From Monodelphis domestica (Eukaryota; Chordata; Mammalia; Didelphimorphia; Didelphidae), in contig NC_077228.1 of assembly GCF_027887165.1 (NCBI RefSeq), forward strand, positions 387,935,692-387,999,691: a stretch of 64,000 bases of DNA. The letters are read 5' to 3'. Positions 1 to 10,462 of the stretch are shown here, one piece after another (the stretch's first letter is position 1; each line of letters starts with the position of its first letter). The notes beneath the pieces are model-generated. The model was given only the letters and a program-made list of their open reading frames with translations. It ran no database searches and was not told the DNA's origin. The position numbers and the translations under genes were made by a program.

Positions 1-1470
1 TCATAGCACATTATACAGGCATGCACAAGCAGAGCCATGAGGGCTTGTCTCAAAACCTAGAAGTAAATGTCTTGCAACTTCCTTATTTTTAAAGGCAGTT
101 AGTCACAGAATAGGAGAGTAATTGGAGTTTTACTCAGGGGTAGTTGATCAGAGCTGCTGCTTTGCTGCCCCACAGCTCAATTATACTAGTGCCTTCCTTG
201 CTGTGATAACATCACCCAGTGGGGCTCTGACATGAATGCAAGGGAGTGCATCTCTGCCAAAATGACAGCCTTTCCTCAAGAAAAGATCAAGTAAATCTTG
301 GACTTGTGTCTTTGTAAAAGCCTCTGATCTCTTTTATTGCTTCACTTTGGTGACTGGTGATTAGATTGTGGTTAAGCAAAGTAGAATAGAATAAGAAAAA
401 TTTATGGGGATAGAGCACTAGTGAGCTATTAATTATTTTTTAAGAAATGGGAGGGAGAAAAGTTGTCCTGGGCTCCTCCTTTAGACAATCAAAGTTCTCT
501 CCTGTGATTATCTGTGTTCTTTTTTTGTATTTTTTACACATAGTCTCAAGGTTCTGAGCTGAATCTATCTTGAGGATTAGATTCATCCATCTGCAAAAAA
601 GGCATTTAAGAATTAACCAAGGATAGTATTCCCCTTTAGAGTTTTCCATTTTTAAAGAAAACAAAAAGCCCTACAGCTAACTCTGAAATGCATCACAGAG
701 CAGGAGGGTTTTTCATTTTGGAAAAATGATCTTGTGAGATGGGGTACTTAAGATTCCACCTCAATAAAAACAGCCAAAAAAAAATACAGAGAAGAGAGAA
801 GATATCCTCCTGAAAAAAAAAAAAAAAGGACCTGAGGCTGTGGACTCTGTTATTTAGCACTGGCTCTAAGCCAATCAGGCAGAAAAGTTCAGAAGCTATG
901 GAGAGGGAAATTCCATTTAGTTAGATCAGTTGTCTTAAGGACCTGCAATCATCTAGACTGAATCAAAAACTCACCTGATTTGCTTACTCCTATTATTCCT
1001 GAAAATTCTTACTCCCATTACTCCTGAAAATTCTAATTTTCAACCAGACACATTGTAAGGTCAATAGTGCATTTAACTTTCTAAGGTGTCCCCCCCACCC
1101 CAATCATCATAGGACAGACATAGAATCAAAGAAGGCAAAAAGACCTCAAGGATAATTTCAGCCCAAACTGTCATTTTCCAGATAACCATCCCAGAGGTGA
1201 TTTAACATAATAACATAGCTCAACATAGCATAGGACACAAATGCCGGGACACAACATGACATTTGTATGCTTGTGGCATGGACTTCCCACTAGGGATCTC
1301 CTCATATGGAATATGTTCACTTTCCCTCTTCCTGAGCTGGTTTGCCCTTTGGCAAGTTTAAGTTTCCAGAGAAGGACCATTACTATGTAGTTAATTATTT
1401 AAACTCTTTCCGGGTCCTAGAGTCAATTCTCTTATGGATGGGGATACATATGTAGAATTTCTTCTCACAT
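1..1470. other. Unassigned AT-rich DNA
   Basis: No gene, RNA or repeat was confidently recognised here. Short poly-A runs lie near 776-830, and a faint MIR-like patch occurs near 1100-1190. The open frames are short and lack coding character. Confidence 0.5.
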
Positions 1471-1874
1471 GGGACTGAAGTCAGGATGTATTGAGTTCAG
1501 GTCTGCCTTTGATTCATACTGGTTGTATGGCCCTGGATGAGACATTTATTGTTCAGTGCTCTAGACTGGTGGTGTCAGAATCATTTAGAAGATCCCTATG
1601 GGCTACAATTTGATTTAGAAAACCACAAATTAACATTATTTATGCTGTACTGTTTTTAAAATTTATTTTGTTAAACATTTCCCAATTAAATATAATTTGT
1701 TCAGTGTATGAGTATAAATATATACATACACATATGCACACATACTCTGATGAACTAATTCAGTGGTCTCTATGTCCAAACACATGTTAAGATCTGGACG
1801 ATACACATTTTTTACTCTCTTGATTTTTCTGGTGTCGGTGGCTAGGTTGACCTGTTGAATGACTATGTATATTA

Positions 1875-2130
1875 GCATTTGTTAAGCACTTACCTATGTG
1901 CCAGGCATTGTGCAAATTACTTGGCAAATAATCTCACTTAATCCTGATAACAACCTTGAGAAGTAATTGTTATTTTTTCTCCCATTTTATAGATGAGAAA
2001 ACTGAAAAGGTAGTGGATAAGTGACAAGTGTCTAGGGTCACAGCTAGTATGTGTCTGAAGCTAGATTTGAACTCAGGGCTTTCTAACTCTAGGCTCAATA
2101 TTCTCTCTATTATGCCACTTGGCTGTCTCT
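1875..2130 (-). repeat. MIR SINE, antisense
   Basis: Read on the minus strand this is a long MIR copy. The L2-like 3' end lies at 1875-1915 (complement of a 'tgcctggcacat' type motif). The 'cattttatagatgagaaaac' core follows, then the tRNA-like head near 2060-2130. The divergence is typical of an old mammalian-wide element. Confidence 0.85.
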
Positions 2131-2139
2131 AAATGTCCT

Positions 2140-2652
2140 GTATCATACTTTGGTTCAATGTAAACAGCAAAATCTTATAAATCATGTAGGTCATTTAATA
2201 CTGAAATTAGAAGTCATGAAAATAGTCTGTGGCTAAAGTGTGGATTTTCTAGAGTTTTCAAGATTGAGCATTTAATTTCATTTATTGTTAGCAATGTAGC
2301 CAGATTTTCAAGTCTTGGAATATAAATTTTATTCTTGTCACACCTAAAATATTGATGTATTATCAATTGTTAGAGAATAACTCCTGAAAACTTATATAGT
2401 TCTACAAAAAGTGCAATTCACATCGAGTGTCTATAAAGTAATAAGATATATTTTCTTATATTGCTTTAACAAATTAGTCTTATTACTTTGTAATTATTAC
2501 TATGTATATCATAGGTAAGACAAGCTTCTAGAAGGTAGTCTAGAGTCAAGATTCTTTCATTCAGCAGCATTATTAATTCTATTTGTGTAATTCACATCAG
2601 AGAGACCAGCCTGTATCACAATAGGCCCAGGTATACTTAAAGAGCCATAGAA
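2140..2652. other. Unassigned AT-rich DNA
   Basis: AT-rich sequence between a MIR and a TA microsatellite. I see no gene or recognisable repeat in it. Confidence 0.5.
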
Positions 2653-2702
2653 ATATATATATATATATATATATATGCATATATATGTGTGTGTATATAT
2701 AT
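2653..2702. repeat. TA/TG microsatellite
   Basis: Alternating TA units with interspersed GC and TG dinucleotides, about 50 bp. It forms a simple repeat with no coding content. Confidence 0.9.
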
Positions 2703-2814
2703 TGAGAGTGAGAAGGACCTTAGGATTTTTTTTTTTACTATCTTAGCTCAAATGAGATTATGTGTAAAGCATTTTGCAAAATTGAAAAGCTAAATGGAAA
2801 CAAAGATGACAATA

Positions 2815-2923
2815 GTGGTGGTGGTGGTGGTTATGGTGATGGTGGTGGTGGTGGTAGTGGTGGTGGTGATGGTGGTGGTGGTGGTGGTGGTGGTGATGAT
2901 GGTGATGGTGATGATGATGATGT
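2815..2923. repeat. TGG/TGA trinucleotide minisatellite
   Basis: About 36 triplets of TGG interrupted by TGA and TAG-type variants, ending in pure GATGAT units. The interruptions suggest an expanded and then decaying array. It is likely to be length-polymorphic. Confidence 0.9.
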
Positions 2924-3036
2924 CATCTCCTTCTAGGAAAACTGGGAAAATCTATACATAACTCTGGTATACTAAACCGACTCCTCACTTGTAAGTTTGC
3001 CAGGTTGAAGAAAAATATTTTTAATAAAAGAAAGAC

Positions 3037-3215
3037 TGGGCAGCTAGGTGGCTCAGTGGATTGAGAACACCTAGAGACAGGCTGAGTTCAACTCTGGCCT
3101 TAGACACTTTCTTGCTGTGTGACCCCAGGCCAGTCACTTAACCCCAACTGCCTACCCCTTACCACTCTTCTGTCTTGGAAGCAAGACAGGATTCTAGGGT
3201 TAAAAAATAAAAGAA
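3037..3215 (+). repeat. Marsupial tRNA-headed SINE (MIR/CORE type)
   Basis: The head begins with 'gggcagctaggtggctcag'. A box-B-like 'gttcaa', the 'tgtgtgacc' core and the 'ccactcttctgtcttgg' 3' half follow, ending in an A-rich tail. This same module recurs throughout the window. It is a non-autonomous retroposon transcribed by RNA polymerase III and probably mobilised by a LINE. Confidence 0.85.
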
Positions 3216-3299
3216 AAAATAATTTTAAAAATATATGGAAATCCCTAGCACTTTCATATAAAATAGGAAGGCTTTGTGTGTATATAGAGGCCTCCTCTT

Positions 3300-3868
3300 T
3301 CTCATTAGTCTTATCGTGTTGTTCCTGACAGCCTTACTGTTATTGCTGTTTACAATATTCTCCTGGTTCTGCTTATTCACTTTGCATCATTTCATATGTC
3401 TTTCCATTTGTTGGTGTGTTTTTTTTTTTGGTGGTTGTCTTGTCCATCATTTCTTATGGCACCATAGTATTCCATTACAATCATATCTCACAACTTGTTC
3501 AACCATTCCCCAATTGATGGACATACTTTCAGTTTCTGATTCTTTGCCACCACAAAAAGAGCTTCTATAAATACTTTTGGACAAGTAAGTCCTTTCCCCT
3601 ATATTTGATATCTTTGGAGATACAGACCTAGTTGTGGTGCTGCTGGATTAAAGGAAATGTAGAGTTTGATGACCCTTTGAGCATGGTTCCATATTGTTTT
3701 CCAGAATGATTGTATCAGATCAACAATGTATTGGTGTCTGAGTTTTACCATGTCTCCTCCAACATTTATCATATTTTTTGGTCATATCAGTCACCCTAAA
3801 AGATGTGAAGTGGTCTTCCAGAGTTGTTTTAATATGCATTTCTCTAATTAATAGCGATTTGGAGCATT

Positions 3869-3869
<1 letters not shown>
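3300..3869 (-). mobile_element. L1 3' fragment (ORF2 C-terminus), antisense, old
   Basis: The minus strand matches the C-terminal part of the L1 ORF2 protein and the start of its 3' UTR, including the complement of 'caccacaaa' and 'ttccccaattgatgg' landmarks shared with other L1 copies here. It has many substitutions and indels. A TG dinucleotide array (3870-3903) follows where L1 similarity ends. The left boundary is soft. Confidence 0.75.

Positions 3870-3903
<34 letters not shown>
3870..3903. repeat. TG microsatellite
   Basis: About 17 TG units at the edge of an old L1 fragment. Confidence 0.95.
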
Positions 3904-3905
<2 letters not shown>

Positions 3906-5540
3906 CATTTATTGCCTTGTGTTGAGTTTTTGAATGTCCTATTGCAATCAGAACTATAGAACTGTCAGCAAAACAGTAAAAGAAGTATAAGGGAAAGGAG
4001 GACAAATCACAGCTTTTTGCTATTCTCCTCATGTGAGATAAGGGTAACACTCTCAGTCATCTTTCTTTTCTTCTCTAGATCTCATTACTGTTACCCCAGT
4101 GGTTCTTTTTTCTTTTGTCCTAATTTTCTCTTATTACTAGTTACATCCATCACTATGCGTAGCTTGGTATAGATAAATTTCTTTTTCCTTAAATACTCAT
4201 ATTTATGAAGAAGGGGAACATGGAAAATATTCCCCTACTCATTATAATATTTCTTCCTCTACTAAAAAATTACCAGTCCCTGCAAAGCACAACAGAAACA
4301 TTATATATTATTTATATACATTTGTGTATAGTATAAATTTTGTAATGTACAATGTTTATGTGCTATGGATTTATAGAAAGTAAAATTTATAGACATTCCA
4401 TCATTTACTTGCTATATTTCCCAGATAGAGCTAGTTGACTCTACAGGAATGCAATCATATGTGCTGTATATGGTTCACATAGTGTTAAGGTGGGATTACA
4501 ATTACTACAATAGTCATTAAGTTGTATAGACTGACTTCCTTTGCTGAGATTACTTCTGAATGCTTTTCTGTTTATGAGGAAATGCTGTTTGGAGACATAT
4601 TTATTAGCAGCCTATATTATGGGTGCATAGATCCTTGAGGGCTATTGGGAAACTATTTTCTGACCCTTGTTGGAGAGTCTCTACACACGGCCCCTATCTC
4701 CTTGAGACCTCTATTGGGTGTGAATATATATGTGTGTGTGAAAATTGACTCCCCCTCATTATAGCTTTTGCTGTATAATTTGTCTTCTCCAGTTCAAGGT
4801 ATTTTTGGCAGTCTACCATATTTCCTAACCCTAGATGTAGATTGGATTTTATCTTCATTCAGAACCTGGCTCTGTCTATCTTCTAGTGTTTGAATTCATG
4901 AATGTTTTCCCCAATATTCTATACCTGCCCAGAAAATTCTGTAGTATTCCTCCTAATGAATAGTTCTTTGTGCATTTGCATTAATCCCAAAACACCAGTC
5001 CTCTGACAACTGAGAATTTATTTCTTCAGGACACCCTCATACCACAGTGCATCACAGGACAATGCTCACTAAACTCGTATCCTTCATTAATGTTTACAAA
5101 GCAGTGCTATAGAGTCTCATAAAGGAAATACAGAAAAATACAGATTTAATGAATATTACCTAGATTACTCCCATTCTTCCTCTCTGTTCCTTCCCTTTCC
5201 CCCCTCCCCCTAGAAAAAGAAAACCTAATCCCTAGTAGGGTCTATTCATGATGCTATAGTTTGGGGTTTATTAGAGGGAACTTCTCACTCTTGATGTAGG
5301 CTTTATCCAGAAAATGGAAAATAACAGATGCATGGCAGCTCCTGGCATATTGTCACTGGATCTACAGTTGCAAAAATTCAATTTATAAAGAAGGCTTTCA
5401 TAGGGCTTGCATTCTGTGGGAATATGATCTGTTCATGTGGAGCCAACCCTAAAAAGCTAGAAGAACCATTTGAAGATCATATACCTCACTTGGATGAGAT
5501 GCACCAAAACTGATGGCTTCTAGCAGACCTTGAACTGCTT
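3904..5540. other. Unassigned DNA
   Basis: No repeat or gene was recognised with confidence. A 61-codon open frame at 5328-5513 (plus) has a mixed composition, a C-terminal KKLEEPFEDH stretch and no family I recognise. It may be chance or a retropseudogene scrap. Confidence 0.4.
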
Positions 5541-5544
5541 GGAT

Positions 5545-5715
5545 TAATCAATCAACATTTATTAAGTTGTTTGTATTGATAATTCAGCATATATCAAGCA
5601 CCGTTCTTGGTACTAGAGATACAATGACCAAAATGAATCTCTTCCTTCAAGGAGATTACATTCTATTAGGGGGAGAATATATGGATAAGTATACAGAAAA
5701 TACATATAAAATAAA
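5545..5715 (-). repeat. L2/L3-type LINE 3' relic, antisense
   Basis: The sequence 'aatcaacatttattaag', followed by a 'gagatacaatgacc' and 'aaggagattacattctatta' run, matches the generic antisense 3' end shared by old CR1-clade LINEs. It is short and divergent. Confidence 0.55.
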
Positions 5716-5719
5716 TACA

Positions 5720-7064
5720 TGGTGATTTTGTGGGAGAAGGCACAAGTAGCTCCTTGGCTCAGACTCTCTATGCCTCTTACTCCATATTGGAGTAGCAGGT
5801 CTGGCAGGTCCATACAGTGACAAAGCCTATTTCTACTTTCTCTTCTAGAAGGAACAGAACAAAGCCAAAAAGGATTAGAAGCTGATTGTGAGGTACAGGT
5901 TAATAAAAAGGATGCAGATGATCTTTTCTTATTCTTTTAAAAAATATAAAGCTCTTCTAAAATAGGGCTTAATATTGCAGGATATAGCTATTAACTTAGA
6001 GGAAGTGATGGGGTTCCTGCTTTTTTGCCCACAAAAACTTCCTAAATCAACACCACCTACTACATAATGCCTTGGCATGATGTGAAGAATTTTAGTTGTT
6101 ATATTGTTAGTGAATGGCATCTTTTTCTCCTGTTGTTCTTCAATTTTTAGGCAAAGATAACCCCATGAATTTCAAGAATGAAAGTCTTCTTTTCTCTATT
6201 AAAGGGTGAATAGTTAAGCAGCTATACATAAATACTGTTTTTAGACTGCTTTGGTAATCTTCACTTTTAGGATATGCCAAACATACATTATTCACAAAAC
6301 TTTTCCAAACCACGCACATGAATAAATATCATAATTTTTCACTGATAGCCTGGATGCTACCAGAAGATGTATGGTCAATAAAAAAGAGAAGACTGGCCAG
6401 TTGTTTACTTCTCCCTCCATATTCCCCACCCCCAACACTACCTCATCTAACTTGCATTGAATTTAGGTTTTGTTCTCTGCTGGAATAAATAGAAAGGAGA
6501 AACTGGTATGACCTAGGTGCCTCTGTTACCTTTTGTTAGCAAAAGTATTCCTGTTCTACCAGGTCTCTGTGGGAAGGGTGAGCATGAATGTTCTCCCAAT
6601 TCTCCAGTAAAATTCCCTTTATATACCCCAGGATTTCCTGACAATAGGCAGCAGGGTATCTTGGTAGATTGTTCTTTAATAAAACCACATAAACACAGAT
6701 TTTTCTTTGAAAATAAAGGGTGTATGCTTCCTAAACACAGAGGACTAAAGCATACATTGATTGCTTTTGGGGGGGTTTAGCTAAAAAATTTTTGCCAGTC
6801 TACCAACTCATTTCTTTGTGAGGGATTTTAAATATAATACTTATGAAGTCTCACCATCCATTCATATAAATGAAGCAAACAAAAGAAGTAGAAATAGATT
6901 ATATCTTTTGTGATTCATGATGGATCTTTCATGTGTCATGTTTGAAGATTAACCTAATCTATGAAACTGAAATAGCCCTCAAGTAAGGCCTAGGAAGGAG
7001 CATTTCCAATACTTGCTCCCTTATTTTGATATATTTTGTATTTTCTTCTCTATGCTCATATTAC
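5720..7064. other. Unassigned DNA
   Basis: No recognisable gene or repeat. An 87-codon plus-strand frame at 6517-6780 lacks any recognised domain, and its upstream sequence does not look coding. Confidence 0.45.
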
Positions 7065-7205
7065 TCCGCAAATAATGGAAATTCCTTGAGGGAGCTTGAG
7101 GGTAGAGACTATTTTGTTTTTGTTATTTTTGTATTTCCAGTACCCAACACATTGACTAGGTAAATATTGGGTGCTTAATTTAGAATTATTGAATTGAATC
7201 GAGTT
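7065..7205 (+). repeat. L2 3' end relic
   Basis: It carries the 'ttccttgagggagcttgagg' region and a 'gtaaatattgggtgctt' type terminus characteristic of L2 3' ends. The 5' extent is unclear. Confidence 0.55.
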
Positions 7206-7209
7206 GTAT

Positions 7210-8160
7210 TTAGGCATGTGAAGTGTACCCATCAATTCTATTGTTTTATTATCATTGTAACTGTTATATTTCTTTCTGCCTATTTCTAACCAAGCACATA
7301 GGGTTATAAAGCTCTGCCTCACAACTTAATTTTCCTGCCATCTTGAAATAACAAGAGGAAAGAGATCACAATATGTCCCTGCCCTTCTTACCATTATTTC
7401 CCCTTTCTTTTCTATAATTTCCTGCCCTCTACTTTCTTATTACTACTGGGGGCTGTGATTATACTTAAATACATTCTATATAAAGTACATAACATACCTG
7501 TATATAATCTTGCTTTAAGGGACAAGACCAGAAAAATAAAAAGAGATGCTTTCCTGCTTTGGAAGGAACCATTTATTTAATTCAACCATGGGTACCTTCA
7601 TATTGAGACTTACTCAGGCTGAGTTGGCTATCTTTCAGTGCTTCCATTTAGAATCACAACAAGTATCTGCTAATTAATATATCTCCATTTTTCTTCCTCC
7701 ACAAAATCTCTAACTTGCATCTTTAATATATTACCTTTTGTTCAAGTGAATATCTAATTGGATTAATTTTTTGAAGAAACAAAGGTTCAGGTGGTAGATC
7801 AAATAGATGACTGCCTTAAACTTAAATTTAAAATCTGAGCTCAAAACCACTAGACTCAATTCACTCGTGGTTGTGCCATATATCTAACACATTTTGGAGC
7901 TCTAGGAAAACTAGATGAATAAACGTAATGGACAAAGAAAATGAACATTTTGGCAAGCACAGGTTATAGCTCATGAGGTTAATTTTTTTTAAATGAATAG
8001 AACTGAATCATAGACAAGGAACATGGAATATGTCCTTAGAAGAAAAAAATTAAACAATGATGCTGATATGAATTCATTTAATATGCCAAATCTTTAGCTC
8101 TGGAAATAAAAATCATATACTGTCTTGAGTACATAATTATATTACAGAGTCTTAAGATGC
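7210..8160. other. Unassigned AT-rich DNA
   Basis: AT-rich sequence with no recognised gene or repeat. Confidence 0.5.
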
Positions 8161-8164
8161 TATT

Positions 8165-8300
8165 ATATTGAGAACCAGTTTGATGAAAGATATAGAAAGG
8201 CAGCCTTAAAGCCACACCTGAAGCCCTATGTTCAAATCCCACATCTAATACCTACTGGCAGTGTGGACTGGAACCAGCCATGTAAATTCTCAATGTTCTA
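8165..8300 (+). repeat. MIR-like SINE fragment
   Basis: It shows the tRNA-like head followed by 'tgttcaaatcccacatcta' and a degraded 'cagtgtggactgg' core, as in MIR-related SINEs. Confidence 0.5.
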
Positions 8301-8561
8301 GACAACCTTCTAGGAGTATAAGTTGTAATTCTCTCCATTTTGTAGTTAAATTTGATAAAGTTCTTTACAATCACTTCCTCTATTACCAGTCCTCTAATTC
8401 TTAACTCATCTACAGTCTGGATTCTAATTTCATCATTCAATTGAAACTGTTTTCTCAAAGTTACTAATTATAGCTTAATTGTCAAATTGAATGGTAATTT
8501 ATTTATTGATTATATTTATAAATATTATATTATAAATATATATTACATATAAAAATAATAT

Positions 8562-8760
8562 ATTTATAAACCCTTACCTTCCACCTTGGAATCAATCCTG
8601 TGTATTGGTTCCAAGGCAGAAGAGTGGTAAGTGCTAGGCAATGGGGATTAAGTGACTTGCTCAGGGCCACACAACTGGGAAATATCTGAGGCCATATTTG
8701 AACCTAGGACCTCTCCTCTCTAGGTCTGGCTCTCAATCCACTGAGATATCCAGCTGCCCC
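8562..8760 (-). repeat. Marsupial tRNA-headed SINE, antisense
   Basis: Complement of the window's common SINE. The 3' half lies at 8571-8630 ('ccaaggcagaagagtgg'), then the 'ttaagtgacttgctcagggc' core, and the 'cagctgcccc' 5' end at 8751-8760. It directly abuts another antisense SINE on its right. Confidence 0.9.
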
Positions 8761-8764
8761 TGAA

Positions 8765-8945
8765 TGTCCTTTAAAAAAATCCTTACCTTCAATTTTAATG
8801 TCAGTTCTAAGACAGAAGAGAGGCAAGGGTAAGGAAACTGGGGTTAAGTGATTTTCCTGGTTATAACTAGGGAGTGTCTGAAATCAGATTTGAGTCCAGG
8901 TCTTCCCAACTCCATGCCTGTACTGTGCTACTTAGCTGTCTCTAA
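8765..8945 (-). repeat. Marsupial tRNA-headed SINE, antisense, older
   Basis: A second, more diverged antisense copy of the same family. It starts from a T-rich tail complement and ends with the head near 8930-8943. Two antisense SINEs thus lie tail-to-head within 400 bp. Confidence 0.75.
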
Positions 8946-8959
8946 TGTCATTTTAAAAA

Positions 8960-9204
8960 TCCTCATTCTTCTTGCCCTCCCTGCAATCTGTGACACCAGT
9001 GATCACCCACATCTCCTTGATAACTTTCTCTCTAGGTTTTTATGTCACTGTTTTCTCTTGGGTCTTCTCCTATTTGCTGGTTCTTTTTCTGTCTCCTGTG
9101 CTGGATATTCATCCTAGACTTATAACCATGGATGTCTCTCAAGGCTCTATTCTGGCACTTCTTCCCCCTCTATAATCATCTTGACCATCATCTCCTTTTA
9201 AACT
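8960..9204 (+). mobile_element. L2 LINE fragment (reverse transcriptase region)
   Basis: Plus-strand similarity to the L2 RT core, where L2 reads roughly 'AFDTVDHPLLL...' followed by 'GVPQGSVLGPLL'. Here 'tgatcacccacatctccttg' and 'tctcaaggctctattctgg' mark those blocks. It is strongly degraded. Confidence 0.6.
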
Positions 9205-9640
9205 CTGATGGAGATAACCCAGGATCCTGAACTCAAGAGCCTTTGGAATAGCAAAGCTTCAAGCCCAGTGTCCATAGCCATTACTCTGATAAGCATGTTC
9301 AGCTTGACAACTGCTTCTACTGGAGCTCTAGACAAATATATTGAAAATCCAGAAAAGAAACTTATCACCAACATCAATGGTGCTGTGAAATGATTTATCA
9401 GGAGAAACGTGTGTGAGTGTTTTTTTAGTCAAAATGACTTTAAGTAAGAAGTCCTACCATTATTGTAATGGTACCCTAAACACCATAGGACCTTTCCATT
9501 TCACTTGAAGAAGAAACCTTTCATATGTGTTTTCTTCCCCATCAGAATGTGAATTTCTTAGGAGCAGGGACTGCCTTACTTTTCTCATCATATCCCCACA
9601 GTAAGGTGCTTTCTATATAGTAAGTGCTTTAAAAATGCTT
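9205..9640 (+). repeat. Unnamed repeat with Y-box-like segment and L2-like tail (copy 1)
   Basis: This unit is shared with 28552-28945. Both copies begin 'tctgatggagat', contain a lysine-rich stretch near 9357-9420 and end in an L2-like 'gcagggact...' tail followed by ATTC repeats. In copy 1 the segment 9357-9425 can be read as a decayed copy of the first strands of a Y-box protein cold-shock domain (KK.I.T, then G.VK.F, then ND..K). The frame is broken: the usual Trp codon reads TGA. It is either a retroposed fragment or a repeat family with chance similarity. The low confidence applies to the Y-box link, not to the repeat itself. Confidence 0.5.
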
Positions 9641-9669
9641 CATTCATTCATTCATTCATTCATTCATTT
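9639..9669. repeat. ATTC tetranucleotide tail
   Basis: About seven ATTC units directly after the L2-like terminus, consistent with a LINE-type 3' microsatellite tail. Confidence 0.85.
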
Positions 9670-10068
9670 ATAGCCATCCCACCCCCAAATAATAGCAGAA
9701 TATTCTCCCATCCAAAAGCTCCACTAATGACCCTCAACTTTGATTCTATTTCTATAGCAGCCAAAGAATTAGGAGCCATTAAGAGTGGAAGACCATTTGG
9801 TTGTTTGACACCAATACGTTAAGTAATGGAAAGAACACTAGAGACTTATTCCTTATATTGTCTAATCAGACAAGTGGGAGACAGTTGTAGCAAAACAGTA
9901 GGTAATTAAGTTTTTAATGAATATTGTTTGTATGCTATTTTTGGTAGTATTTCTCTAGAAACCATAAACATGAGATTTTTTTGGACTTTTTTTGACTTCT
10001 TAAATGATGGAAAGTTTGTTTTTAAACTATGTTTAGCACAAGCTTTGAAAGCAAGAACATTTGGTGGT
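9670..10068. other. Unassigned DNA left of the L1
   Basis: AT-rich sequence that formed the target for the L1 insertion at 10069. Nothing else was recognised. Confidence 0.5.
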
Positions 10069-10081
10069 GTTATCCCTCTTT

Positions 10082-10462
10082 TTTTTTTTAATTTTTATTT
10101 GGTCATTTCCAAACATTATTCATTGGAAACAAAGATCATTTTCTTTTCTTCCCCCCCCCCACCTCTCCCATAGCCCACACGCAATTCCACTGAGTATCAC
10201 ATGTGTTCTTGATTCAAACCCATTTCCATGTTGTTGGTATTGGCATTAGAGTGTTCATTTAGAGACTCTCCTCAGTCATATCCCCTCCACCCTAGTAGTC
10301 AAGCAGTTGCTTTTCCTCAGTGTTTTTACTCCCACAGTTTATCTTCTGTTTGTGGATAGTGTTTTTTAGATCCCTGCAGATTGTTCAGGGACACTGCATT
10401 GCCACTAATGGAGAAGTCCATTACCTTTGATTGTACCACAATGTATCAGTCTCTGTGTATAA
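10082..10462 (-). other. L1 3' UTR and poly-A tail
   Basis: In sense orientation this runs from the ORF2 stop to the poly-A tail. It includes a G-rich purine tract (the complement of the C-run at 10149-10160), a known feature of L1 3' UTRs. Related 3' ends occur at 41703 and 49030-49325. Confidence 0.8.

Noticed and set aside
2653-2923. CRISPR-like array
   Set aside because: These are simple dinucleotide and trinucleotide repeats without spacers, in a mammalian genome.
3868-4050. Thr-His-repeat frame near the TG array
   Set aside because: It is produced by a TG dinucleotide repeat read on the other strand.
5328-5513. 61-codon frame as a small protein gene
   Set aside because: No family was recognised and no supporting splice or promoter context was seen. 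It is kept only as a remark in the unassigned stretch.
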